Positions 37,016-48,465 of a stretch of 64,000 bases of DNA are shown here, piece by piece (positions within the stretch are counted from its first letter, which is position 1; each line of letters starts with the position of its first letter). Origin of the DNA: Opisthocomus hoazin (Eukaryota; Chordata; Aves; Opisthocomiformes; Opisthocomidae); assembly GCF_030867145.1 (NCBI RefSeq), contig NC_134434.1, positions 4,650,001 through 4,714,000 of the forward strand, read 5' to 3'. Both the position numbers and the translations under genes were made by a program. The notes below the pieces were generated by a model. The model saw only the letters and a list, made by a program, of their open reading frames with translations. It did no database searches and had not been told where the DNA came from.

Positions 37016-37884
37016 CTTTAAGTGTGTTATTGCTGGGAGGAAAAGCCTTGTGGAAAGAGATTCCCCCTTCGTGGGCAGAAAACACTTCCAGGTTTGAAGT
37101 GAGCTTCAAGTCACAGAAGAGCTCACCACCTTGTAGGTTTTATCTATGAAAATAGCTGAGAGAAAGTTGGTATCCTGTTCAAAGGATTACTGTGGCAATA
37201 AGACTTACCATTAGCAGCCAAATAGCATTTATTACAGCAAGAAACATTGTCCATCTAGTCTCTCCTTGATAGTTTGTTCCAGTGATAGTCTAGCTGGCTT
37301 CAGCTTTCATCAGCTGGTTCTTCTGATGCTATACAGAAGAATATACCCTATACTTTTCACCCCCTAAAAATGCTTATGCTGAGTGACCAAGTCACCTCTC
37401 AGCCTCTCACTACGAACTAAAATGATGAGTTTGGGAAAAAATTCACTGACATGTATTTCCCCAACTCAGTTTTGAGCTGGACTGCTTCTCCACTGAGGCA
37501 TCTATATAGGTCCCAGCAGCCCCACTGCAGTTCCTGCAGTTCTGATCTCCTTTGCGGCATTATGGCACTTTCTGTTCCAAGGACCCAGCCCACCCTCAAC
37601 TTAGACCTTCCCTCTTGTGTTGCTCTTTGCAACCCAAACCCTCTGTGTCTGCTGAAACTTTTGACAGCAACAATTTCACCTGTAGTTCTGGATTGCTGAG
37701 CTCATTTTTGAGAAGTGTGTGGTCTTGTGCAAAGTTCTGCCAAACGCCACTTGCAACAGCTCTTCAGAGGATGGAACCCACTGAAACCCACTCTTTGAGT
37801 TCTGCCAGTTCCCCTCTGCTGCACCCCTCTAACATCAGCTTTCTCAAGGATGTGCAGTGATAAAAATCTTAACCAGATTGTCCA

Positions 37885-38050
37885 GCAGCACATGATCCAG
37901 TACTGTAGAAAAGGCTAAACGTACTGCATCTACGCATCATCCTTGCCAGCCCAAATTCTAAGAATGTCAGAGAATTAGGTGAAGTTTGTTTGACAAGATC
38001 TGCTTTTCTTAAACCCATACTGACAGGTGTTAATTATCCTGCAGTCCTTT
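37885..38050 (-). mobile_element. Ancient CR1 fragment (ORF2 region), antisense
   Basis: The string TTTGACAAGATCTGCTTTTC followed by TTAAACCCATACTGAC (about 37,988-38,023) matches antisense CR1 reverse-transcriptase sequence. Upstream, CTAAACGTACTGCATCTACG fits the preceding part of the same element. There is no open frame, and both edges are uncertain. Confidence 0.5.
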
Positions 38051-40781
38051 AGTTCTACATCATTTTCAACATCTTTCCAAGGCAACTGGGAATAGTGCTA
38101 TTTCTTAGGTTTGGGAAACATTCCTGTACGTTGTGCTGGACCCCAGGGACAGCAAGTGAGCTGCTGGAAAGGCGTGACCGATCCAGTGGCCACCCCTCCC
38201 ACTTGGATTTCTGTCCTCCTTCAGACTTCAACAGCTGCTTTGGGGTCTTCCAGCAGTGTTTATGGTTTTTTACCTTTAAAGGAGTGGACATGGTCCTGTC
38301 TTTTTTCACAGGTGAGGATCTTAACCTTCGCAGATGGAGGCATTGCTGCTTTGCTAATTGAATGTTTTGCCTCCCTGAAGCTGTGGCTCTGCTCTGTGCC
38401 AACACTGGTGTGAGGAGGTGATACCAGGATCTTGCTGTAGGAGTGACCTGTGACCAAACTATCCCCATCAAGGGAAAATAAATGGCTGGCAAAACCCAGC
38501 CCTATTGTTCCTCAGGCAACCCCACAACCATACCATCGTGCCCATCCCCAGGTTCTTCCAGATACAGGGCTTTCATTTGACAGAGCCTCTGCCCACAGCT
38601 GCTCTCGCTCTTTCTGTGCTCTGTTGCATCTGGGTCCTCAGTGAGGATATCTGCTGGGTCACAGGGACCTGCTCAGCCTGCCCCTGTCCCACCAGGCAGG
38701 TCTGCCAGAACAGCTCTGACTATGCACTGTTCCCCAGAGAGGTGAGGTGGGGCCTTCATTGCCACACCATCCCCCACACAGAGTGGGAACGGACTCTGCC
38801 GTGCTTTGGCTGGGAGTGTGCCAGCGGAGGGCAGGGACCACTGCTCCTGCCACGCAGCCTGGGGAGATCTCTGCTGTGTTACCCGGGAACAGGGCACCGG
38901 CTGTGATAGCCTGCACTGGGGTGGGCCAGGCACTTGCTCTCTTCCGTGACATCCACCAAAGTGTCCCTCCAGTCACACATGTGAAGTCATACTCTACATT
39001 GCAGGGACCGGCTGGCAGAGACCTTATCTGGGGTGGTGCCAGGCTGCCCAGGCCACTGGAGACACCTCTCTGGGCCACCATCAGAGATCCTGCAGAGACC
39101 ACTTAGTGGAGCCAGTGAAGATGGCTTGAATGAAGGCTAGCTAACAGAGTGTAAGCTCTTCACCAAAGTACTGAAATCAATTATTACAGGAATTGGAAGC
39201 AGTGGGTTTTATTGTCCTTTGAGGTAAGAATTGGCTCCAGCTTCATCTCAGTTATCATTGGCTCTCACATGAATCCTGCTGTTCTCTTCAATGCCTTTTA
39301 TGGGAAATGCAGAAATTAGCTAATTCCCCTTTGCTCCCTCCCCACTTATTAGTGCTACAAAGGATTGGGTAATTATGAACAGAACTGCCAGGCAAAATGA
39401 AATTTCTCCCTTAAAAATGCATTTTAATTAACTCTGCTGGGTTCATGTGTTTCTTAGAAAGTGCTGATTATGCCTTGATGATTCTTAGCTCTGCTTTTAT
39501 GGAGATAGGAGACCCCAAGTACTAACCTGGCCACAGGGTGACAAAAGGGTTTTGTCTTCCCACTGGACCTACCTTGGAAGATGATTGTCTTCTCTTGGTG
39601 GTAGCGGGGTGTCACTCCTCAAAGCTTGTTTAATCTATTTAAGCTGAGCATCAAAGCAACAGAAAGCCACGCCTGAGGAAAGACTGGAGAGGAGAGCTTG
39701 GGACATGTGGGTGAGTGATGGTGATGTGGTAACCTCTGCATGATAGGAAGGTGGCGGTGGGGAAGGATCCCTGGGGCGTTGGCCCTGTGATGTTATCTCT
39801 GCAGCACTCCTCCAAAGCTCAGGGCCAGAGCTGCAAGGTGGCAGAGAAGGGACGGGGCAGAAAGGTGGTACAAATGGAGGAGGAGACTGTCTCCCAAAGC
39901 CCTGCAGTACAGGGACGGGCTGCCAGCAGCTCCATGCTGGGAGAGAAACATCACCCGCAGTGCCTGCCCTCCTGTGTCCACTCCCAGTGCTCGGCTGTGA
40001 AAAGGTGCTGATGCCTCAACAATTTTTATTTCCAGCAAACCTTCACAATTACCAGCTATCACATTTTCAATGTAAGCAAATTTGCATAATGCTGAAGGCA
40101 AATTAATATGAAAATGGAGGTATAAAATTTGACATTTCCTCCACAAAAAGCAAGGGAGAAACCCTGCCACGCTTCCCATCTAGACATAGTAGTAAGAAAC
40201 CCCAGACTCAGAGCTGGTAGAAAGGAAAATGCAGTTTCACCCTCCATGGTAGTAGTGGGGGCTGTTTTGTGAGCAACACACTCTGGCCTCCTTGGCACTT
40301 CTCACATCTCGGAAGAATGACAGGGATACTCCCGTCTCTGTGGTATTGCCAATAGCAGAAGCAAAACCCTTGTTGAAGCCTCCAGCACCATGGGACATTT
40401 GACAAGTTCCAACTTTGCAATACAAGGCTTTATAGATGGAGAATGGATCACGGCTTATGAATGCAAAATTAAAGAAAGGCAACTTTAAAATTAAATCTTA
40501 TAGGCTTGCATGACAAAATTTGACAGCAAATAGTAATGTCTCGCTTCTTCTGCTGGTACCTTCTGGCATGATGATGAAATGCAGTAAATAAATATGTAAA
40601 AATAATGACTCTTCCAGACCTTATACCATTCATTTTAATAGATGCTATTCAGCTACACACAGAAATATAGATATCTACCTTTCAAACACTAGTTACAAAG
40701 ACTGGGAAGGCTGCCAAGAAAACGGCCTTTTTTTTCCCCAATAGATATCAAAAAAGAAACAATTTATATGTTGAAATTGCC

Positions 40782-40787
40782 TTTATT
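40782..40787 (-). promoter_or_regulatory. Candidate distal poly(A) signal of SHISA6
   Basis: TTTATT on the plus strand is AATAAA on the minus strand. The minus-strand sequence beyond it has a T-rich stretch (TTGTTTCTTTTTTG) at a distance suited to a downstream element. It would give a 3' UTR of about 5.5 kb. Confidence 0.35.
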
Positions 40788-41178
40788 TTTTAATCCATAA
40801 ATATTTGTTACTGACAAAAGTGGAAAAATCCTTAAGACTCTAAATTTTACTAAACTGATAATATTTTTGTTTACAGTACATACAGAATGTGCTTTTACAG
40901 GTAAGTATAACAACAAGAATAATACAGAGAAAAACAGTCAAATACTGCTCATCTTGAAGCTTGTTTAATGGTTAACCAAGAGTCTGTGCAAAGTTACAGA
41001 TACAAATGTACTTCCTCTTCAGTACTACTGTATAATAAACATGGAATCCATAAACTGGGCTAAAGCACAAAAATATCCACTTAACCCCTCTTAGGAAATA
41101 TTGTCCCCCAAACTAAAAATATTACAGTAAGAAGTGTCTTTCTCAGAGCCAAGAAATTCTTGCTACAAAAATGTCTAA

Positions 41179-41425
41179 CGGATTTGCAGACAGAAGGTCA
41201 GGAGCCGTTACGAAGCACATGGGCAGAGGGTCAGGGTGGTGCGACGCACGTCTCCCGGCAGTGGGGATGGAGACCTCCCGGACATCGTGCGGTCATGGCA
41301 GAGACACGGGACGCCGCTTTGCTTGCTGCTGAGAGCAGAGACCTCTTTCAGATTTACACTAATGTGCTCAACGGGATCGTCCAAGCCCTCCCTGGCCCCC
41401 GGGCTGCCAGTGGGTGAAGCGGAGG
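41179..41425. other. CpG-dense patch in AT-rich surroundings
   Basis: I count about 17 CpG dinucleotides in roughly 250 bp, while the flanking kilobase on each side has very few. It includes CGACGCACG and ACGCCGC. No TATA box or exon is evident. An 85-codon plus-strand frame crosses it but is not recognisable. Confidence 0.6.
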
Positions 41426-42352
41426 TTGGTTTTCCCAGCTGGGTTTTGGGCTTGGTGAGGGCACCTCCTTGACAGCCATGGACCAGCTAAGAGAGGCTGG
41501 GAACGATACCTTCTACCATCCACTTACAGACACACAACACAAACGTTGCTGTTCTCTAAGAAGCAGCCCCAACACAGGCTTATTGCTAACAACACTTTTT
41601 ATGAAAATATTTAAGCTCCTTTCTCACATATTTCCCCTACTAACTTTTCACTCGTCTGAAATATACTTGAACATGAAATCTGTATGTGTTAAATATATTT
41701 CGGCAGAGTCCCTCCTTCCCGATTAAGCACTAAAACTGAAATAAAACTAAGACAAGCTATTTCTCCATCACATGAAGTGAAGATGGCAAATTGCTCACAA
41801 ATTAGAACACTTACTTCAAATACAATTAAAGTTACCCTGTTTCATGATGATTTTGTTTGTTGCAGTGGAAGAAGATGAAGACATCTTCCCAGCTACCAGG
41901 AACTACCCATCTCTTACATAAAACTGGTGCCAGGCTCTTGCAGATTCCTGGTGGGAATGCTAAGAATAGAAACATGCATGTAGGAAGCCCAGATTCATGG
42001 AACCAGCTTTTCAGCCAGCCAGGCTAGCAGAACAGTAGACAGAAATGAAATCCAGGCCAGGAAAGGAGGGCTTACTCCTGGGTAACTGTGCCTGTTTCTT
42101 CCCACCCACCCCCATCCCTAAATAACAGATCATCGTTTATAAAAGGAACATTAAAACATTGAAAAATATTTAATTTTTCCTTAAAACACGATTCACTGGC
42201 ATTAGAAGACTTGTATGACAAAATTTCCGTTCCATGTGGTGATCTGTGCAGTTCATTAAAAATAGTTTTCCACATTTCAAAGAATGATTTAATACAGTTT
42301 GGAAGCTTAGATTGGTACAGGGTCAGTCAGAACTTAGTGACTGCATTTTAAA

Positions 42353-42398
42353 GTATGTATATGTGTTTGTGTGTGTATACATATACATACATGTATCT
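42353..42398. repeat. Imperfect TG/TA microsatellite
   Basis: Alternating purine-pyrimidine run of TATG, TGTG and ATAC units, interrupted several times. Confidence 0.8.
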
Positions 42399-42920
42399 GT
42401 ATTAATGAGAGAGATGTATAAAATCCAGTGCAGCTCACTACTATGTGTTGCTGCTTGGGGAATGCAAATAATTATTAGTTTGTAGGAATTGATATAAACT
42501 TTTCTACATCACCCTTCCCAGTCCCTGCACATGCACTCTGGGAACTGGATGCTCCACAGATGTGTCTTTTCACTCAAGTGTTGGAGAAAAAAATGACAGA
42601 TCAATTCTTCAGAGTACATTAGATCAATCAAGGCAGATTATATTTTACTTTACAGAGGAATGTGACTGCTTCCTGCTTTTCTCCTGAGTGGAGAATGTTA
42701 TGGTGACTCAGACATGAGGAGAAGCAAGCAGAAAGGTCAAAGCATAGGTAACAGAATCCCTTAGAGCTGCTGCCTGCTAGGGACCCTGACCAGAAGGAGA
42801 GCAATGGGATATGTGGGGAACTGCATCCCCCCACCCCAGGACTCTCATTCTGGACAGCCAGTGGATTGCAACACATCAGACATGATGTGGCAAGACAATG
42901 CTGACAAACAATATTAATAA

Positions 42921-43125
42921 CAATGCTTTACTGTTGTACAGTGCCTGTTGTGAGAGGGTCTCAGAGCACTTCATAGACATTATGGTATGAACCCTCATAA
43001 TGCCTCTGTGAAACAGGAAAATGTTACCACTAACATCACATGTTGACGATGGGGAACTGAAGTGCTGGCGACCAGGCTGTGGGTCATGACACCCAGTCCT
43101 GGACCAAGTGTCCTTTCAATGACAC
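42921..43125 (+). mobile_element. MIR-like ancient SINE relic, sense
   Basis: The order follows the MIR/CORE-SINE pattern. GGTCTCAGAGCACTTCATAG is followed by an AACCCTCATAATGCCTCTGTG segment (about 42,990-43,010). Then comes a core-like GATGGGGAACTGAAG and finally GTCATGACACCCAGTCCTGG with CAAGTGTCCTTTC. The relative spacing is preserved across about 200 bp, which makes chance unlikely despite the divergence. Confidence 0.6.
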
Positions 43126-45731
43126 TCTCGGAATGAGGAATAAGGAAAAAAATTATGTAAGAACACCTGTGCATGCTGAAATGACACTGCTCGAGCTACC
43201 AACCTGTTCCAGCACACAAGGCAAGCCATGGGAACACATGGTGCCCAGGAACAAATTGTGGTCATCCAGGGCATGGTGCCTTCCCGAAGAAATTTGCTGA
43301 AGATTTTCTGTGGTGGTGATAGAGTCCCTGAAGAGATTTGGCCTAGGAAGCCTTTGTGATGGTTCTTGTGGGACACATCTGCTTGAAACAGTTGAGTGGG
43401 TGGAAAAGATGAGGAAACAGAGCTAAGATTTCTTTGGAGGATTATTGCCCAGGTAGGACAACTTAGCAGAGGGCCTGTTATATTTGTCTATCGGAGTAAG
43501 AGAAGGCTCTGAGCTCCTGGAGCGCAGCACAGCATCTGCACGGCCTACTTGAGTGAAAAATTTCCGTAGTTGCATCTGGTCCAGCAGCTTCTTACTTCAT
43601 GAATGAGACATTTAGGTGAAGACTAGAGCTTGAGACATACAACTATGGAAATGGAAAGAGAGGAGTGTTCACCTGCCCATGGCCTCACATGGTCATCTCT
43701 GCTCCTCTGTCACCCCAAATCCTGGAGACTCTAGGGTGGACTCTCCTCTCCCACAGTGTTCGCATCTCCCTGCTTGCAGAGGGGAAGATCTTGGCTTTGC
43801 TTGGGCCAAGAGAGAGTGGAAGAGCCCCAGAACCTCAGCAGGGACTGCCTCCCCACCAGCCATGTGCGTTTCTCTTCTCTGCACAAGAGTCACAAACTTT
43901 GGTCTGTGGGAAGGTCAGCAAGGGCAATATTTTTACAGGGATTGCCTTCTGTGAAGAAATATCCAGTGACTGAGCTGAGGAGCTTGGAGGTAGTCAGGGG
44001 AGAGAAGTGTCCGTCAAGGGAATGGTTCAGGAGATGAGGTGTGAGCCTTCTCTCTCGTCCCTCCCATGCCGTGAACTGCCACCCTGATCCATAGGCAATT
44101 CTGGTTGTTGCCCAGAATGATTTTGCGCAAGGCTGCAAGGTAATGACCATCTGAATCACGGAGACTCTTATTTATTCCTTCCCAACTCAGTTTCCGTCAA
44201 ACAAAGCCCCAGGACTTCTCACATATGGGGTCCTTTCTGAACATAGTGTCCATCAGGAGGGGCAGAAGAAAGCTCATGAACTAGGACCAGCAGCCCCAGG
44301 ACAGTCTGGGAAAGTAAAAGGCCACATGGTGACCCCACTGAGACCTACCTCTAAATCCCACCAGGGGAAGACAGTATGCTTTTCCTGCCTTCCCTGCACA
44401 GAAAAACCTAGTACTGCATCGCAAACCTCCACACAAGACTGAAGCTCTCAACAACCTACAATAATTGTATGCTACAGGACTGACGTGTTAAGATGGGAAC
44501 GTCATTAAGGCCAGGAGGTGGGAGGCATTTCAGGGGAAGGAGGATGGCAGAACTAATTTAAATGAAGTCTAGTGAAGAGCCGTGTAGGAAAAGACTCAGT
44601 GCAGGAATGCAGGACGTGAAAAGAGAAGTACTCTATGGGGATGTGTTTACAGCCTGAAGTCAGTCATCACTTCACCCGGAGGAGGGAGTATGCCTGCTGT
44701 TCGCATTGGCATCATGGGTGTGTGCATGTGCTGAGGCTTTGAGTGCACACCATGGACATGAGTGCTGGAGAGTGTCCAGCATGAACAGTTAGAGCACAGG
44801 GTCTGGCTGGCCTTCAAAACCTCTGAGACCCTTTCCTGGCCACAGAAGTATGTTCTAGTGCGAGTTAGTTCTACAGAATTTGATGGGAGCACAAACACAA
44901 GGGAAAAAAAAACAAACCAAAACAAAAACCAGCAGAAAACAAAGCAAAGTCCAATCTGGCTAGAAAGCCAAAGATAAAACCCTCACAAATTCTAGACCCA
45001 CGAGTCTATGTTTTAAAGATTTTATAAATATACAGTATCTAATTAGCATTACATCAGATATACAACATGCCCATTTATTATAATTATGCTGGATATATAA
45101 TTTATATGCATGAAATGTAACTGTCTTCATGGTTAGGATTAGTACTCAGTGGAATTGGAATTTGGAAGGTTTTCTTGAGGGGGCCCATTACATGGAGAGA
45201 AAAAGATGGAAAATTACCGACCCGCTTTTCGATAAACAGGCACCCTCAGCTTTTTGCTTCTGCTAAGGGCTAGAAAAAGATTTGCTACATATGGAGTTCT
45301 AGGTTGCAACTGAGAGGAGAAAATATGTTCAGAAACAGGGGAACCGGGCCAGTGGAAAATGTTATCAGGAAAATAAACTTCTGGGGAGAAATCCAGGCTC
45401 AGTGAAACGTGGTAGCCTTGCCTTGCAGGGGTCTCAGTGGAGTCAGGACTACCCGCAGCACAGGTCTGCAGCGTGAAGCTGAACAAATCCGGGTGCTTTG
45501 GTTCAACAGTGGTAAGAAGCTGGAGGAAGAGAAACCCTATTCCTCCTTCCTATTTACACGTTGGAGACACCGAGATACTAGAATGAGTGGAGAAAAGAGT
45601 CTAACGAGCATGTCAGCGTATTTGTGCTTATTGAACACATCAACCCCACTACTTCCTACACTGAGAGAGCAGGCGATTTGTAGGCACTAGTATATTTTTA
45701 TCTTATGAGTATATTTAATATAAACTAAACC

Positions 45732-45737
45732 TTTATT
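45732..45737 (-). promoter_or_regulatory. Candidate proximal poly(A) signal of SHISA6
   Basis: AATAAA on the minus strand about 610 nt past the SHISA6 stop. It is the nearest canonical hexamer I found. The downstream sequence is AT-rich but without an obvious GT-rich element. Confidence 0.3.
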
Positions 45738-46350
45738 TCTCAGCCAGGCTATTCTTGTCCCTAGATCTGCCAGTCCCCTAGGAAAGTCTGCCCTTGAATT
45801 CGCTCCAAGGGTAAGAAAGAACAGATGTATGGGTGCTGGCTGATATCCAGTGGTCTGGAGGTGATCCCCAGCAGCCAGAAGCTTACCCACTTGCTATAAA
45901 AAGGCCAAATATGAGGGCTGGCATGAGGACCAAGAACAGGGCCCCTTCCCACCAGGATGAGGTGCTGCTTTTCCTCCTCCCTGTCTTGGGCTGCATGAGA
46001 CTGCTTCTACTTGTAGCAACTGAAAAGTCCTAAATTCATAAAAAGAATGAGATAATGCAGGTGAGCCCTTGGAAGGAGCCGTCTACTACTATGGCTTTCT
46101 TTGACAGAAACTGATGCACATCAGGAAATTTCCTCTATTATCCCTCACTATTGTCTGTTAGCTTGCTTGGGTTCTTCTTATGTCACTGATGAAGGGGTGG
46201 CTTTAAAAACAACAACGTGGATGGGACTGTCAGAGAAGTCTTTTCAGATACTGAGTTATTAGAGGTTATCTTGGCCTATAAGGCCACTGCAGTATGGGGT
46301 GCTGTGGCCACCCCAGTCCTTAATGAGTATCTACAATGCACAAGGTCATA

Positions 46351-46898
46351 TCAAACAGTCACCTCTGTTTTGCTCGCTGTGCGATAGTGATGGTGTCCTG
46401 GAATATAATGCAGTTGTTCTACCGTGTTGTGCCGTCGGGAGGCGAACGCTTGGCGCTTGGCAGAGGTTGGGTTCATACCTAAGGTATTGTACAAGTTATT
46501 TGAGGCACTAGGATGGGAGTGCATTTTTGTCATCCTGTAGCGATCCAAGACAGGTGTTGATACAAAGACGTCTGTGTGTGACAATGCCCGCGACATAGAC
46601 TGCTCGGGGTACCCCGACCGCTCCGGGGAGAGCAGGGGGTCTTGGGAGTGGAGGCGCTCTGCGGACAGAAGCTGCTCATCTGAGAGGATCCGTTCATAGG
46701 ACATGCTAAACTCCTCGGGCATGATCCTCTCAGGAGACAGCACTCTGTCCTGGGACATGGCCCTGATGGGACGGCGAGGCCTGTCCCTGTGGTTGGTCTG
46801 TTGAGACATTTTGATGACGTTGATTGGGAGCGTGCCCCGGGCTGCCAGGTCGGGCAGGTGTCTCCTCCTCATGTAGTATTCATCAGCCTCTTTGTCAG
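46351..46898 (-). CDS. SHISA6: SHISA6 terminal coding exon: cytoplasmic tail with PDZ ligand
   Basis: This exon encodes the last 181 complete residues of SHISA6, a single-pass auxiliary subunit that holds AMPA receptors at synapses. The acceptor is CCCACAG (minus strand, ending at 46,899). The exon starts in phase 1, so the split codon joins the previous exon as A+CT (Thr), giving KRLTDKEADEYYMRRR. The tail includes HLPDLAARGTLPINVIKMSQ, an RPRRPIRA basic patch, a ten-unit hexapeptide repeat (46,579-46,758), HTDVFVSTPVLDRYRM and ASRRHNTVEQLHYIPGHH. It ends SKTEVTV, a class I PDZ ligand expected to bind PSD-95-type scaffolds. The stop is TGA at 46,353-46,351. SHISA9 also ends EVTV, but the preceding residues and the DNAH9 neighbour fit SHISA6. 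The frame continues 113 codons upstream into the intron; that part is not coding. Confidence 0.94.
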
Positions 46899-47631
46899 CT
46901 GTGGGAAAGGAAAGGGAACAGTTAGGAATGTAAGAGCGTTGTCCCACATGGTGAAAAGGGGCTGTGTACAGCACATAGCCTTGGAGTAACCTCCTGGTGA
47001 GATACGAGGGACCCTCTACCAGCAGCTGGACCTGGGCATGGACATCCATGTCAGGGTGCTGCCTGTCAGAGAGACACCAGCCCTGTGTGGGTTGTGTCAC
47101 CATGGGCCTACTGCAGACAGAGAGAGTTGGAATTGCATGCAGACAGGAGTAAATCCCTGTGCAATGCAGCACACCTTCTCGCACCATGACACAACAGACT
47201 CCATAGGATGTTGAGTCCAGACTGTGGTACTGCATGATTTACACGAATGGCGAGTTATAAATTACCAAATGTCACCTGCACAGTAGACTTCTAAAGAAAG
47301 CATACAGAAGGTGAGCTGAGGCAAGAAAGTTCCGCATTTGAGGAAACTCATACCTTGTTTCTGGCCTCAGATGTGGATGTGCTCTGGAATCCACCAGTGC
47401 CCTCATCACATTTCTAATTACTATTTTTGAATATTTGCAAATGTTATCACAAAGCAGGTTTGGGGGGAATGGGATGTTCTCTCCGAGACAATGAATCATC
47501 TGCCTAAGGTTTCTTTTTCTGTTTTTTTCAGACACCTTGGTTGGTATCATAGAATTTATCCCATGGTGAGTTTCTTTCTCAGCTTGCTGCTTCTGTGTCT
47601 TAAATGATCGCTGTGTTGCACAGCAACTCAG

Positions 47632-47663
47632 CACACACACACGCGCACACACACACACACACA
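47632..47663. repeat. (CA)n microsatellite
   Basis: About 16 CA dinucleotides, interrupted once by CGCG near 47,642-47,645. Likely polymorphic. Confidence 0.95.
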
Positions 47664-48334
47664 TGCCCATCCTTCTCTTATTGGCTTTCAGACAGATGCC
47701 TCAGACTCAGAGAGGATGTTGGTTGCTGGAGATGTACCCTGATATATCACTTCAATCCTACAGCAGCTGGAATGATCTGATTCAACCAACTTGTAGTTTG
47801 AAGAAGCAACTCCACAATTATTTCAGATCTAAAAAAAACCCAACAACAGAAACACAAAAACTTTCTGGTAAACCCCTTTGATGCTCATATGCTTTAAATT
47901 GTGGTAGTGGGATTACCTACCTGGAAGCAGGAATAGCAGTTCTTGGGCTTCAAGCCCGGTGCATCTTGTGACCTGTTGTGATGTACCTGTGGCTGCAGAG
48001 GTGTAAAGCACGGAACACCGGTCCCTTACCAGATGTATACTGTCATAGGTGGAAGAGCACAGTGCTGGCCTTTGTGGGTCAGGGGATGAAGGCATGTTTA
48101 ATGCTCAACACCGATCATCTGTATGCGCCTTCCTCCTCATTTCTTTGTCTAAGATGTTTTCTTGATGTGTCCAAAAACATCTTCCATCCTTTCTGGCTCA
48201 TCAGCGACGCCAGAAGACCCCAGAGTGAGACGTATCCCAGACACCTGGCAGGCAGCCATCCTCTCCTTGGAGAGCGCAGCACAACACCCACTGGTGTGCG
48301 GGAAAAGGATTCCTCAAGCAAAGGTAAAGCAAAT

Positions 48335-48465
48335 TCTCCACCTTACAGAGGAAACAAGGTCTCTTGCAAAGTAACTTAATGGGAACAGCCTGGCACAGGC
48401 ACTACAGAGCTGGGAACATGCACTTGTGACCCAAAAGTACTTTCCCTACCAGTCTTGAGCTGAGT
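48335..48465 (+). mobile_element. MIR-like ancient SINE relic, sense (weak)
   Basis: ACCTTACAGAGGAAACAAGG, then TTGCAAAGTAACTTAATGGG, then ACAGAGCTGGGAACATGCAC and a CTTTCCCTACCAGTC end follow the order of the MIR core and right part. Divergence is strong, so this is a tentative call. Confidence 0.3.

Larger units (their letters stand above)
14813..40769. other. Intergenic region between convergent DNAH9 and SHISA6
   Basis: About 26 kb without a supportable gene. Its start includes the DNAH9 3' UTR. It holds a solo LTR (17,620-18,216), low-complexity sequence (19,822-19,912), ancient CR1 pieces (27,385-27,700 and 37,885-38,050) and MIR-like relics (33,955-34,040 and 36,865-37,015). A homeobox-site-rich AT block lies at about 22,020-22,260. 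A 14-A run is at 32,068-32,081. Many short frames exist on both strands, but none shows domain similarity, splice-site support or exon structure. A non-coding RNA cannot be excluded. Confidence 0.75.
40770..46350 (-). other. Probable 3' UTR of SHISA6 (inferred extent)
   Basis: This is the sequence downstream of the SHISA6 stop codon on the minus strand. The far part (about 40,480-42,470) is AT-rich with many ATTTA-like stretches, as is common in long brain-gene 3' UTRs. It ends near a canonical AATAAA (minus strand, 40,787-40,782) with a T-rich tract beyond it. Alternative AATAAA hexamers occur at 45,737-45,732, 45,079-45,074 and 44,176-44,171, so the true end could be much nearer the stop. 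A MIR-like relic (42,921-43,125) and a CpG-dense patch (about 41,180-41,425) lie inside. The extent is inference only. Confidence 0.4.

Noticed and set aside
38505..39106. Cluster of overlapping 86-147-codon frames on both strands
   Set aside because: Several frames are open at once because the region is GC-rich and stop-poor. None has a coherent protein character, and an old CR1 relic lies just upstream.
41160..41417. 85-codon plus-strand frame over the CpG patch
   Set aside because: It is short and has no motif. The CpG richness alone explains the missing stops.
46899..47235. In-frame upstream extension of the SHISA6 terminal exon (113 codons)
   Set aside because: The sequence is interrupted by a strong acceptor at 46,899. 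Only the part after it matches SHISA6, and the previous exon joins in frame exactly there.
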